A DNA stretch of 64,000 nucleotides from an uncultured Pelagibacteraceae bacterium (GTDB lineage: Bacteria > Pseudomonadota > Alphaproteobacteria > Pelagibacterales > Pelagibacteraceae). Location of the stretch: NCBI GenBank assembly GCA_902572225.1, contig CACGFJ010000003.1:1-64000 (forward strand). Reading direction: 5' to 3'. Both the position numbers and the translations under genes were made by a program. The notes under the pieces were generated by a model that was not told the DNA's origin, did no database searches, and saw nothing but the letters and a program-made list of their open reading frames with translations. Below, piece after piece: positions 1-9,867 of this stretch. Positions within the stretch are counted from its first letter, which is position 1. Every line of letters starts with the position of its first letter.

Positions 1-497
1 GACCAAAAGAAACAACAAAAGTATTTTCAGAATTTCAGAAAAATAAAGATGCAAAAATTTATGATGCTGGTTGTGGTACTGGATTGGTTGGTGTTGAATT
101 AAAAAAACATGGTTTTAAAAATTTTCATGGGGCAGATCTTTCGAAAAAGTTATTAGAATTGGTACCGAATGATCTTTATGAAGAGCTTGAACAAGTAGAC
201 TTGAATAAACCCATTAATAAAAAAGATGACGAATATGACTCTGTTATGTGCGTTGGTACATTTACTTTTGGACATGTCAAGCCACCAGCTTTGGAGGAAT
301 TTATCAGGATTACAAAGAATGATGGATTTATCTGTTTTACTATAAATGAGGGAATACATGAAGAATATGGTTTTGATAAAAAAATTGAACAACTTAAACA
401 GCAAAATAAATGGAAAGAAATAAAATTTTTTAAGTCAGATTACATTGCAAGTAAAGATGTAAATGCTTGGTTAGGGTTATATCAAGTGATAAAGTAA
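1..497 (+). CDS. Class I SAM-dependent methyltransferase, 5'-truncated by the window edge
   Basis: Frame is open from the window start; 'IYDAGCGTGLVGVELKKHGF' is SAM motif I; ORF track gives 84..497 only because of an internal ATG. Confidence 0.8.
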   Translation, partial: PKETTKVFSEFQKNKDAKIYDAGCGTGLVGVELKKHGFKNFHGADLSKKLLELVPNDLYEELEQVDLNKPINKKDDEYDSVMCVGTFTFGHVKPPALEEFIRITKNDGFICFTINEGIHEEYGFDKKIEQLKQQNKWKEIKFFKSDYIASKDVNAWLGLYQVIK

Positions 498-500
498 GCC

Positions 501-1676
501 ATGTCAGAAATTTACAATATTATAGATAAACAAAAGTTAGATATTGTATCGAAACCAATTAGTGAAGCTCATGGTTTACCAAATGAATGTTACATCAGTA
601 AAGAATATACTTTAATTGAAAGAAAAAAATTATTTGAAGATAAGTGGATAGTAATAGGAGTAGGAAGTTCAATTCCAGATGCAGGCGATGTAAAACCAAT
701 TGATTTACTTGGAATACCTTTGCTTATTGTTAGAACAAAAAATAAAGAAATAAAAGTTTTCCATAATATTTGTAGTCATAGAGGAGTTAAATTAGTTAAA
801 GAAGCTGGCAAAATTAGAAATGTTATGAGGTGCTCATATCATTCATGGTCATATGACTTAGAGGGAAAATTAATTGCTACACCTCACATAGGAGGCATGA
901 ATATTCATCAAACACCTGAATTTGATAAATCAAAAAGTAATTTAAAAGAGATAAGATCATATATTTGGTTAGATCTAATTATGATTAATATTAACAACAA
1001 TGAAATTTCATTTGAGGATTACATTAGTCCTTTAAGTGAAAGATGGGAAAAATTTTGGCCTTTGAAAGATAGAGAATTAATTTATCATGCAAATGATTAT
1101 GGTTATTTTAAATTAGATGCAAAATGTAATTGGAAATTTGCAATTGAAAATTATTGTGAGAGCTATCATTTGCCTTGGGTACATCCAGGTTTAAATTCTT
1201 ATTCAAAATTAGAGGATCACTATCATATTCAAGGACTGCCAAATCGTTTCGCTGGACAAGGAACAGTTGTTTACAATCCAAGATTTGAAGGAAATGAAAA
1301 GTTTCCTTGTTTCCCTAACTGGCCGAAAGATAAAGAAAATATAGCTGAGTACGTAGCACTTTTTCCTAACGTAATGTTAGGAATTCACAAAGATCATTAT
1401 TATGCTTATTGGTTAGAGCTAATCAATCATGAGTTTACAATAGAACATATGGAAATTTATTATGTAGGAGATGAAGCAGCAAATTCAACAAAATATAAAT
1501 CCCTAAGACAAAAAAATCACAAACAATGGGAAGATATTCAAAAAGAAGATGTAGATATAATTCAAAGTATGCAAATAGGTAGAAACTCTCCAGCTTATAA
1601 TGGTGGTAATTTTTCTCCAAAGATGGACAATCCTACACATCATTTTCATAAGTGGGTTGCTGGTAATTTAATTTAA
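501..1676 (+). CDS. Rieske 2Fe-2S aromatic-ring-hydroxylating-type oxygenase alpha subunit
   Basis: Rieske motif CSHRGVKL...CSYHSWSYDLEGKL; catalytic-domain motif NWKFAIENYCESYHLPWVHPGL. Confidence 0.9.
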   Translation: MSEIYNIIDKQKLDIVSKPISEAHGLPNECYISKEYTLIERKKLFEDKWIVIGVGSSIPDAGDVKPIDLLGIPLLIVRTKNKEIKVFHNICSHRGVKLVKEAGKIRNVMRCSYHSWSYDLEGKLIATPHIGGMNIHQTPEFDKSKSNLKEIRSYIWLDLIMININNNEISFEDYISPLSERWEKFWPLKDRELIYHANDYGYFKLDAKCNWKFAIENYCESYHLPWVHPGLNSYSKLEDHYHIQGLPNRFAGQGTVVYNPRFEGNEKFPCFPNWPKDKENIAEYVALFPNVMLGIHKDHYYAYWLELINHEFTIEHMEIYYVGDEAANSTKYKSLRQKNHKQWEDIQKEDVDIIQSMQIGRNSPAYNGGNFSPKMDNPTHHFHKWVAGNLI

Positions 1677-1691
1677 AGTTAAAACCTAAAA

Positions 1692-2102
1692 ATGAAAATT
1701 ATATTAATTATGGGACTTCCAGGCGCAGGGAAAACTACATTAGCTGATAAACTTGCTCCCTTATTGAATGCAAAAAGATTAAATGCAGATGAAGTAAGAA
1801 AAGCTGCAAACGATTGGGATTTTTCAGAAGAGGGAAGAACAAGACAAGCAAAAAGAATGGCTGACTTTGCATTAAAATTAAAAAAAGAAGGAAATTATGT
1901 GATTGCGGATTTTATTTGCCCAACTCCAAAGGCAAGAAGTTTATTTCCTGCAGATTATGTAGTTTGGGTAGATACTATAAAAGAAGGTAGGTTTGATGAC
2001 ACTAATAAAATGTTTGTTAAACCAGAAAAATATGATTTTCATGTTACATCGCAAGATGCTAAGTCTTGGGCACCAAAGATTTTAAAGGAGATAAAAAAAT
2101 GA
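1692..2102 (+). CDS. Adenylylsulfate-kinase-like P-loop kinase
   Basis: GLPGAGKTTLADKLAPLL Walker A, LNADEVRKAANDWDFSEEGR, short (136 aa) APS-kinase-like layout. Confidence 0.75.
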   Translation: MKIILIMGLPGAGKTTLADKLAPLLNAKRLNADEVRKAANDWDFSEEGRTRQAKRMADFALKLKKEGNYVIADFICPTPKARSLFPADYVVWVDTIKEGRFDDTNKMFVKPEKYDFHVTSQDAKSWAPKILKEIKK

Positions 2103-2473
2103 CGTATCAATGGGACAATAAAAAACCAACTGCTCAAATGTTAGGAAGATGGCAACCGTTTCATGATGGTCACTATACTCTATTTAAGGAAATTATAAAA
2201 AAAACAGGACAAGTATGTATTCAAATTAGAGATGTACAAGGTGTTGATGATAATCCATTTGATTTTGAAACAGTTAAGAAAAATATTGAAGAAAAACTTA
2301 ATCCAGAGTTTGAGGGCAGGTTCAAAATTATGCTTGTCCCTAATATTACAAATATTTGTTATGGAAGAGGTGTTGGATATAAAATTGAAGAAATAGTTTT
2401 GTCTGAAGAAATCCAAAAAATTTCAGCAACTAAAATTAGAGCCAAGATGAGAGAAGAAGGTAAATTAAAATAA
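2099..2473 (+). CDS. HIGH-superfamily nucleotidyltransferase (adenylyl/cytidylyltransferase-like)
   Basis: GRWQPFHDGHYTLF (HxGH) and C-terminal ISATKIRAKM (ISSTxIR-like). Start set to the ATG in the ATGA overlap with the upstream gene, not the 2066 start in the ORF track. Confidence 0.75.
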   Translation: MTYQWDNKKPTAQMLGRWQPFHDGHYTLFKEIIKKTGQVCIQIRDVQGVDDNPFDFETVKKNIEEKLNPEFEGRFKIMLVPNITNICYGRGVGYKIEEIVLSEEIQKISATKIRAKMREEGKLK

Positions 2474-3247
2474 GTGACTGTAAAAATAAATAAAGTATCA
2501 CCGGGTGTTAAAAGAGTTTTAATTAATGATCCAAAAACTTATAATTCCTTATCATACAATACTCTTTCGTATTTATTAAAAGCATTCAAAAAATTAGATA
2601 ATGATAAAGAAACTAGAGTTATTATTTTAGAGGGAGCTGGCAAAGGATTTAGTGCTGGTCATAATTTAAAAGAGGTAAGAGGTATAAAAAATAGATCTAA
2701 TCATCTAAAACTGTTTAAGCTTTGTTCAAAACTTATGATGCAAATTGTAGAAGGAAACAAACCAGTAATAGCAAAAGTTCATGGTGCCGCTTATGCAGCT
2801 GGATGTCAATTAGCAGCAAGTTGCGATCTTGCATACAGCACAAACTCGGCAACATTCGCTACACCTGGAGTAAAAATTGGATTATTTTGTAGTACACCAA
2901 TGGTAGCTGTCAGCCGAAAAATTAGCAGAAAAAGAATGATGGAAATGCTCCTAACTGGAGATCCGATTACTGCAAAATATGCAAAGGAAATAGGTTTGAT
3001 AAATGATCATTACAGCCCAAAAACTTTGAATAAAAAAGTTTTAGATATTGCAAAAAAAATATCTTCAAAATCAAATTTAACTATCAAAATAGGTAAAAAA
3101 GGTTTTTATAAACAATTAGAAATGCCATTAGGTAAAGCTTACGATTATACAAGTAAGATGATGACACTAAATATGTCATCTTATGATGCTAAAGAAGGTA
3201 TTAGTGCATTTATTGAAAAAAGAAATCCAAGTTGGAAAAACAAATAA
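2474..3247 (+). CDS. Enoyl-CoA hydratase/isomerase (crotonase) family, ECHDC3-like
   Basis: GTG start; GKGFSAGHNLKE, HGAAYAAGCQLAASCDLAYST oxyanion-hole region, GLFCSTPMVAVSR. Confidence 0.85.
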   Translation: MTVKINKVSPGVKRVLINDPKTYNSLSYNTLSYLLKAFKKLDNDKETRVIILEGAGKGFSAGHNLKEVRGIKNRSNHLKLFKLCSKLMMQIVEGNKPVIAKVHGAAYAAGCQLAASCDLAYSTNSATFATPGVKIGLFCSTPMVAVSRKISRKRMMEMLLTGDPITAKYAKEIGLINDHYSPKTLNKKVLDIAKKISSKSNLTIKIGKKGFYKQLEMPLGKAYDYTSKMMTLNMSSYDAKEGISAFIEKRNPSWKNK

Positions 3248-3307
3248 CCATTAAGTTGAAGTCACTTAAAAAAAAGATTAAGTTGTAATCAAAGGAGAAA
3301 ATCAATC

Positions 3308-4660
3308 ATGGATGGATGCTGTGGCCCTGGATATGCTAGTCCTGCAGAAGCAATAAAAGCACCAAAAGAAAAGCTTTTATACACAATAGCTATTTACACA
3401 GGGACGGGAATTCAAAAACCAGACTATTTAGCAACTGTCGATGTTGATCCGCAAAGCCCTACATATTCTAAAGTAATTCATAGACTTGAAATGCCAGGTA
3501 TTGGAGATGAATTGCATCACATGGGATGGAATGCATGTTCGTCTTGTCATGGCGACTCAAATATGAGTAGAAAATATTTATTAGTTCCAGGCGTTAGATC
3601 AAATAACATCTATGTCGTTGATACTGCATCTGATCCTAGAGCTCCAAAAATACATAAAGTAGTCGATGGATCTGAAATTAAGAAAAAAACTAATTTATCA
3701 GGACCGCACACAGTTCATTGCCTAGGTTCTGAAATTATAATTTCTTTTCTTGGAGACGCTCGAGGAGAAGCGCCAGGAGGGTATTTACATTTAAATAAAA
3801 ATTTTGAAATTGTCGGTAGGTGGGAAAATTCAATGGGAGACATACCTTTTAGTTATGACTTCTGGTACCAGCCAAGACATAATGTGATGGTTAGTTCTGA
3901 ATGGGCTGCTCCAAATACTTTCATGCCTGGATTTGATTTAGAGGAAGTTGGTCATTTAAAATATGGTAGACGACTTCATGTTTGGGATTTTAAAAAAAAA
4001 GAGCCAGTTCAAACAATGTATTTAGGTGAAGATGGTTTAATACCATTAGAAGTTAAATTTATGCATAATCCTGATAGTAGTCATGGATTTTGTGGTGCTG
4101 CACTAAGTGCAAATGTAATTCATTTTTGGAAATCAAAAGAAGGAAAATGGGAATGGGAAAAAATAATTGATGTTGAAAATGAACCACATCCTGATTGGCC
4201 AATCCCTGTACCCGGAGTTATGTCAGCGATATTAGTTTCAATGGATGATAAATATCTCTATATAAATAATTGGCTTCATGGAGATATGAGACAATACGAT
4301 ATTTCAGATCCACACAAACCAAAATTAACAGGTCAAGTTTGGATGGGTGGATTGTTAGGAAAGGCTCCAGAAGTAAATGGTGTTAAAATAGCTGGCGGAC
4401 CTCAAATGTATCAATTATCTTTAGATGGCAAAAGGATGTATGTAACAACATCATTATTTTCTACTTGGGATAATCAATTTTATCCTGAAATAAGAAAGCA
4501 GGGTGGAGCAATGATTATGATTGATTGTGATGTTGAAAATGGAGGAATGAAAATTAATACAGATTTTATTGTTGATTTTGGTAAAGAACCAAATGGACCT
4601 AGTAGATGCCACGAAAGTAGATATCCTGGTGGAGATTGTACAAGCGATATCTGGCTATGA
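3308..4660 (+). CDS. mtoX: Selenium-binding protein 56 / methanethiol oxidase family
   Basis: CCGPGYASPAEA N-terminus, HHMGWNACSSCHGD, beta-propeller layout typical of SBP56/SELENBP1/MtoX; RBS-like AAAGGAG upstream. The specific MtoX activity is inferred from family. Confidence 0.8.
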   Translation: MDGCCGPGYASPAEAIKAPKEKLLYTIAIYTGTGIQKPDYLATVDVDPQSPTYSKVIHRLEMPGIGDELHHMGWNACSSCHGDSNMSRKYLLVPGVRSNNIYVVDTASDPRAPKIHKVVDGSEIKKKTNLSGPHTVHCLGSEIIISFLGDARGEAPGGYLHLNKNFEIVGRWENSMGDIPFSYDFWYQPRHNVMVSSEWAAPNTFMPGFDLEEVGHLKYGRRLHVWDFKKKEPVQTMYLGEDGLIPLEVKFMHNPDSSHGFCGAALSANVIHFWKSKEGKWEWEKIIDVENEPHPDWPIPVPGVMSAILVSMDDKYLYINNWLHGDMRQYDISDPHKPKLTGQVWMGGLLGKAPEVNGVKIAGGPQMYQLSLDGKRMYVTTSLFSTWDNQFYPEIRKQGGAMIMIDCDVENGGMKINTDFIVDFGKEPNGPSRCHESRYPGGDCTSDIWL

Positions 4661-5022
4661 CAAAGATTACAATCTCAAACAGAAATAATAGTGCATTTGA
4701 AGTAAGTGGAAAAAAACCTTTATTAAATGAATTAAGAGATCAAGGTGTCGATCTTCCATACGGATGTCAGTATGGAGGATGTATTACATGTGCAGCTAAA
4801 CTAATTAATGGAGAAGTGGATCAACGTTCTCAAGTTGCTTTAAATAACAGACAAATAAATGATGGATATATTATTTTATGTGTTGCTAAAGCAAAAACAG
4901 ATTGCACAATTGAGATAGGAGTTGAAAGTCATGATAAATTATACCGAAATCCTTTTCTTGATCCTTTAGAGCCACACGAATTAAAAGCAGATATTGCAAG
5001 TAAAAAGGATGAAAAAAAATAA
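4657..5022 (+). CDS. Plant-type 2Fe-2S ferredoxin
   Basis: LPYGCQYGGCITCAAKL ... LCVAKAKTDC cluster ligands; ATGA overlap with preceding CDS. Confidence 0.85.
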   Translation: MTKITISNRNNSAFEVSGKKPLLNELRDQGVDLPYGCQYGGCITCAAKLINGEVDQRSQVALNNRQINDGYIILCVAKAKTDCTIEIGVESHDKLYRNPFLDPLEPHELKADIASKKDEKK

Positions 5023-5024
5023 AA

Positions 5025-5474
5025 ATGAACCATAACGAACCTTATAGCGCTGAATATTTAAAAGATATTTTAAGCTCAGTTAAGACAATTGCTATGGTTG
5101 GTGCTAGCCCAGACAAAACTAAATTTAGTTATGGTGTATTAAGAGTTTTGCACGAAACTGGCTATGATATGATACCTGTAAACCCTAAACCAGGTATAAA
5201 GGAAATTAGAAATTTAAAAGTTTATCCAAATTTATCGGCTATCGATAGACCCGTTGATATGGTCGAAGTTTTTAGAAGATCTGAGGATCTTTATGGAATT
5301 GCTGAAGAGGCAATATCAATTGGAGCAAAAGTTTTATGGGGACAAATCGGTGTAATTAATCATGATGCAGCAAAAATTGCTGAAGATGCAGGTTTAAAGG
5401 TAGTTATGAATAGATGCCCAAAAATTGAACTCTTCAGACCATTTTGGAAACCTCGACTAGATCTTAAAATTTAA
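5025..5474 (+). CDS. CoA-binding domain protein (YccU-like)
   Basis: TIAMVGASPDKTKFSYGVLRVLHETGYDMIPVNPK Rossmann CoA_binding signature. Confidence 0.85.
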   Translation: MNHNEPYSAEYLKDILSSVKTIAMVGASPDKTKFSYGVLRVLHETGYDMIPVNPKPGIKEIRNLKVYPNLSAIDRPVDMVEVFRRSEDLYGIAEEAISIGAKVLWGQIGVINHDAAKIAEDAGLKVVMNRCPKIELFRPFWKPRLDLKI

Positions 5475-5482
5475 ATTAAATT

Positions 5483-5908
5483 ATGGATACAACACTCGTA
5501 GATGAAAAGATAAAAGAACTTTATTTAAGTTATCGGACAATTGCGATTGTTGGAGCAAGCCCAGACTCAAAAAAAACTTCCAATATAATAATGAAATATT
5601 TAAGAAATACAGGTTATAAAGTTTTTCCTGTTAATCCAGTAACAGATAATAAAATTATACATGGTGAGCCAGTTTATAAAAAATTAACGGATATAAAAGA
5701 TCATGTAGGAATTGTTAATGTTTTTAGACCCAGTGAAGAGGCTGAGGAAATTGCAAAACAAACAATTGAAATTGGTGCAAATGTATTATGGTTGCAATTA
5801 GGAATTCACAATGAAAATGCAGCAAAATTAGTCTCTCAAAATAAAATATATTATATATCTAATAAATGTATTAAAAACGAATACGATAGATTATTCAAAA
5901 CTATATAA
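5483..5908 (+). CDS. CoA-binding domain protein (YccU-like), tandem paralog
   Basis: TIAIVGASPDSKKTSNIIMKYLRNTGYKVFPVNP, collinear with the previous CDS. Confidence 0.85.
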   Translation: MDTTLVDEKIKELYLSYRTIAIVGASPDSKKTSNIIMKYLRNTGYKVFPVNPVTDNKIIHGEPVYKKLTDIKDHVGIVNVFRPSEEAEEIAKQTIEIGANVLWLQLGIHNENAAKLVSQNKIYYISNKCIKNEYDRLFKTI

Positions 5909-5974
5909 TATCAAATTATTAAGTGTGATATTAAGACCTTTTATTTCATTTTAAATTTAAGATAAATTTTAAAT

Positions 5975-6436
5975 ATGAAATTTAAAATTTTATTTATTTT
6001 AATTACATTTTTTTATTTTAATTCTTCATTTGCTGATGTTTTAAAACCAAGTGTGAATATAGATCCGAAACAAGTTGTTTTAATTCAATTAAAGGCGTTA
6101 ATGAAAAATGACAGTCCATATAAAGATAGAGGGATTGAGCAAACATGGGAATTTGCACATCCAAATAATCAAAGGATGACAGGTCCATTAGATAGATTTA
6201 AAAGAATGTTAAAAGGGGCTTCATACTCGATGCTGATTGATCACAAAGAAAATACAGTAACTGAAATTTACAAATCAAGTACCATGGCAACTTATGAAGT
6301 TGTTGTCTTGGATAAAGATAAACAATATTTTAAATTTAAATGGAAAGTTGAAAAGAATAGTAAGGAAGGCAATCTTTTAGATTGCTGGCTAACAACTGCA
6401 GTTTCACAACCAATACCAATGGGATCATCAATATAA
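5975..6436 (+). CDS. Exported protein, DUF4864-like
   Basis: Signal peptide (KILFILITFFYFNSSFA); body resembles DUF4864 (GPLDRFKRMLKGASYSMLIDH). Confidence 0.6.
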   Translation: MKFKILFILITFFYFNSSFADVLKPSVNIDPKQVVLIQLKALMKNDSPYKDRGIEQTWEFAHPNNQRMTGPLDRFKRMLKGASYSMLIDHKENTVTEIYKSSTMATYEVVVLDKDKQYFKFKWKVEKNSKEGNLLDCWLTTAVSQPIPMGSSI

Positions 6437-6639
6437 TGAAAAAGCCTCCAATGTATATTAGATACGCAATTCTAATGTTTATTTTATGCTTTCCAACAAT
6501 TTCATCCACTCAACTTGGATGGTATTTTTGGGGAAGTGAAGTTGGGATTAATATTGGCATGGTAGTAGGTACAATTTCCGTTATAGTTGCCGCTTATTTA
6601 ATGTTCAGAATGGGCTGGCGTGACGCAGATGATGAATAA
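6436..6639 (+). CDS. Small membrane protein, two predicted TM helices
   Basis: ATG at 6436 overlaps upstream TAA; MKKPPMYIRYAILMFILCFPTISSTQLGWYFWGSEVGINIGMVVGTISVIVAAYLMFRMGWRDADDE. Confidence 0.65.
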   Translation: MKKPPMYIRYAILMFILCFPTISSTQLGWYFWGSEVGINIGMVVGTISVIVAAYLMFRMGWRDADDE

Positions 6640-6685
6640 TATAATTTTGTTTCGTTAGTAATTAAAATTTAGTAGGAATCTGATA

Positions 6686-9118
6686 ATGAAATCCAAAGCA
6701 AAAGTAGTTGTAGTTGGTGGTGGAGTAGTAGGGGTTAGCGCACTCTATCACTTAGCAAAAAAAGGTTGGTCAGATGTTGTTTTAATTGAGAGAAAAGAAC
6801 TAACATCAGGCTCAACTTGGCATGCAGCTGGCTTATTACCACTATTTAATATGAGTTATTCTGTGGGACAACTTCATAAGTATGCTGTCAATTTGTATAA
6901 AACTTTAGAAGAAGAGACAGGCAAGAATGTAGGTTTCAGCGTTGTATCTAATATTAGATTAGCAAGCACTAAAGATAGAATGGATGAATACTTTCAATAC
7001 GCTGGTGTTGCTCAAACAATAGGTGTTGATGTAAAATTTTTAACTCCAGATCAAGTTAAGGAAATATGGCCATTATGTAATACATCAGATTTAGTTGGTG
7101 CAATACAACACCCTGAAGATGGATATATTCAACCAGCAGATTTAACCCAAGCACTTGCAACAGGTGCAAGAAATAGAGGAGCAGAAATTTATAGAAATAC
7201 AAATGTTGTTGGAATGAAACAAACTTATGATGGTTGGGTTGTTGAAACAGATAAAGGGTCCATAGAATGTGAACATATTATTTCTTGTTCAGGAAATTTT
7301 GCAAGACAAACTGGAAAGATGGTTGGATTAGATATTCCAGTTATTCCAGTAGAACATCAATACATTGTTACTGAACCCCATCCAGATATTCAAAAAAGAA
7401 AAAAAGATGGATTACCAGAGATGGGAGTTTTAAGGGATAGTGATAGCAGATGGTATATGAGAGAAGAAGCAGGTGGATTAATTTTAGGACCATATGAAGA
7501 TGGTGCACCAGCTTGTTATGTAGATGGACCATCAAAAGATTCTGAATATGAATTATTTCAGGAAGATTTGGATAGATTGGCTCCACACATTGAAGGTGCA
7601 ATACATAGAGTCCCTGCGTTTGGAGAAGTGGGAGTTAAGAAAGTTTATAACGGTGCAATTTGTTATACACCTGATGGTAACCCAATTGTTGGTCCTGCTT
7701 GGGGATTGAAAAATTTTTGGATAAATGAAGGTCATAGCTTTGGTATCACCGCAGCAGGTGGAGCAGGATGGCAACTTGCTGAATGGATCGTAGATGGTGA
7801 ACCCACAATAGATATGCTTGGTGTTGAACCAAGAAGGTATGGAGATTATTGCTCTAAATCATATTTAAAAGCTAAAAATGAAGAAGCTTACAGTCACGTT
7901 TTCATAACTCACTTTCCTGATGAAGAAAGACCAGCAGCAAGACCATTAAGAACAGCGCCATGTTATGACAGAATGAAAAATTTAGGAGCAGTGTTTGGTC
8001 AAAAATTTGGATGGGAACGACCTAACTTTTTTGCAACTGATGGAATGGAGCAAAAAGATGATTGGTCATTTAGAAGATCAAAATGGTTCAATGCGATGGA
8101 AAAAGAATGCAAAAACGTAAAAGAAAATGTAGGTCTTTTGGATATGACTGCATTCGCAAAATGTAGAATTAAAGGACCTGGTGCTGAGGAATTTTTAGAT
8201 AATTTAGTTGCAAACAAATTACCAAAAAAAGTTGGAAGAATTAATTTATGTCACGCTTTAAATACTAAAGGCGGAGTTCATTCTGAATTTACTATTATGA
8301 GAGAGTCACATGATAGCTTTTATTTAGTATCAGCAGGAGCTTTTCAAAGATTAGATCATGATTGGATTTTAAAATGGATGCCTTCAGATGGTTCAGTACA
8401 GTTTGAAAATTTAACTAATAGTAATGGAGTTTTGGTTGTTTCAGGTCCAAAAGCAAGAGAGTTAATGCAAAGAGTTTCAAAAGATGATTTTTCAAATGAA
8501 AACTTTAAATGGCTAAGTGCAAAAATGGTTGATGTAGGGTATGCACCAGTAAATGCTATGAGAGTTAATTTTGTTGGTGAATTAGGATGGGAACTTCATC
8601 ATCCAATTGAATATCAAAATCACATTTTTGATAAACTTATGGAAGCAGGACAAGATCTTGGATTAAAACCTTATGGTATTAGAGCTATGAATAGTTTGAG
8701 AGTAGAAAAATCATATAAATTAGTTGGAACAGAATTATCAATAGAATACTCACCTTATGAAAGTGGTCTTGATAGATTTATACACCCTAATAAAGGAAGT
8801 TTTATTGGACTTGAAGCATTGAACAAGTGGAGAGAAAAAGGTTTTGATAACAAACTTGTTACCTTAGAAGTTCACAATCCAAAAGATGCAGATGTTTTGG
8901 GCAATAACCCAATTTATGAAAATGGAAGTGTAATAGGAAGAGCAACAGGTGGAGATTTTGGTTTTAGAATTGGAAAATCTTTAGCATTAGGAATGGTTAA
9001 ACCAGAATTAGCAAATGTTGGACAAAAACTTAAAATTGAAATATTAGGTGAGAAATATGATGCAACAATTTTAGATGAAAGTCCTTACGATCCAGAAAAC
9101 AATTTATTAAGAGCTTAA
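6686..9118 (+). CDS. Dimethylglycine/sarcosine dehydrogenase-family flavoprotein (FAD oxidoreductase plus GcvT domain)
   Basis: [22 protein letters not shown] dinucleotide fold; [13 protein letters not shown] motif; C-terminal GcvT-like region ([25 protein letters not shown]). Confidence 0.85.
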   Translation: MKSKAKVVVVGGGVVGVSALYHLAKKGWSDVVLIERKELTSGSTWHAAGLLPLFNMSYSVGQLHKYAVNLYKTLEEETGKNVGFSVVSNIRLASTKDRMDEYFQYAGVAQTIGVDVKFLTPDQVKEIWPLCNTSDLVGAIQHPEDGYIQPADLTQALATGARNRGAEIYRNTNVVGMKQTYDGWVVETDKGSIECEHIISCSGNFARQTGKMVGLDIPVIPVEHQYIVTEPHPDIQKRKKDGLPEMGVLRDSDSRWYMREEAGGLILGPYEDGAPACYVDGPSKDSEYELFQEDLDRLAPHIEGAIHRVPAFGEVGVKKVYNGAICYTPDGNPIVGPAWGLKNFWINEGHSFGITAAGGAGWQLAEWIVDGEPTIDMLGVEPRRYGDYCSKSYLKAKNEEAYSHVFITHFPDEERPAARPLRTAPCYDRMKNLGAVFGQKFGWERPNFFATDGMEQKDDWSFRRSKWFNAMEKECKNVKENVGLLDMTAFAKCRIKGPGAEEFLDNLVANKLPKKVGRINLCHALNTKGGVHSEFTIMRESHDSFYLVSAGAFQRLDHDWILKWMPSDGSVQFENLTNSNGVLVVSGPKARELMQRVSKDDFSNENFKWLSAKMVDVGYAPVNAMRVNFVGELGWELHHPIEYQNHIFDKLMEAGQDLGLKPYGIRAMNSLRVEKSYKLVGTELSIEYSPYESGLDRFIHPNKGSFIGLEALNKWREKGFDNKLVTLEVHNPKDADVLGNNPIYENGSVIGRATGGDFGFRIGKSLALGMVKPELANVGQKLKIEILGEKYDATILDESPYDPENNLLRA

Positions 9119-9867
9119 TGAAAATATTAGTCGCTGTTAAAAGAGTTATTGATTACAACGTTCAAATACGAGTTAAAGAAGATGGCTCAGGTGTTGTTAC
9201 TGACAACGTTAAAATGTCAACAAATCCACCAGATGACAATGCGATAGAAGAAGCAGTAAAAATTAAAGAGGCTGGCAAAGCTAAAGAAATAGTTGCAATT
9301 ACAATTGGTGAAGAAAAAGCTCAAGAAACAGTTAGAAAAGCTTTAGCAGTTGGAGCGGATAGGGGAATACATGTCAAAGTTGATAATGTGATTGAACCAT
9401 TAGCAGTTTCAAAAATTTTAAAAAAAATTGTAGAAAAAGAAAATCCTGATTTAGTATTTATGGGAAAACAAGCAATTGATGATGACTGTAATCAAACTGG
9501 TCAGATGCTTGCAGCTTTATTAAATTGGCCTCAAGCAACTTTTGCATCTAAAATTGAAGTAAAAGATAATGCATTAGAGGTAACTCGTGAAATTGATGAA
9601 GGTTTGGAAACCATTGAAGTGAATGTTCCAGCAATTGTTACATGTGATTTAAGATTAAATGAACCAAGATATGCTTCACTTCCAAATATTATGAAAGCTA
9701 AGAAAAAACCAATAGAACAGATAAATGCTTCAGATTTAGGAGTTGATATTAATCCTAGAATCGAACAAATTAAAGTTGAAGAGCCACCAAAAAGAAAAGC
9801 TGGAATAAAAGTCGCTAGTGTTGAAGAATTGGTGCAAAAATTAAAAAATGAGGCTAAGGTAATTTAA
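9118..9867 (+). CDS. etfB: Electron transfer flavoprotein beta subunit
   Basis: [58 protein letters not shown]. Confidence 0.95.
   Translation: MKILVAVKRVIDYNVQIRVKEDGSGVVTDNVKMSTNPPDDNAIEEAVKIKEAGKAKEIVAITIGEEKAQETVRKALAVGADRGIHVKVDNVIEPLAVSKILKKIVEKENPDLVFMGKQAIDDDCNQTGQMLAALLNWPQATFASKIEVKDNALEVTREIDEGLETIEVNVPAIVTCDLRLNEPRYASLPNIMKAKKKPIEQINASDLGVDINPRIEQIKVEEPPKRKAGIKVASVEELVQKLKNEAKVI

Noticed and set aside
153-404. Minus-strand ORF opposite the methyltransferase
   Set aside because: Antisense to a clear conserved CDS; Phe/Ile/Lys-rich product with no recognisable domain.
6640-6685. Glycine or SAM-type riboswitch upstream of the DMGDH-like gene or of speD-speE
   Set aside because: Leaders are too short or lack recognisable paired elements; no conserved riboswitch core seen by eye. 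A Rfam/Infernal scan would be decisive.
7368-8217. Several ORFs (7368-7601, 7524-7709, 7553-7774, 7999-8217) inside the dimethylglycine dehydrogenase-like gene
   Set aside because: Shadow ORFs within a long conserved CDS; no start-site or domain support.
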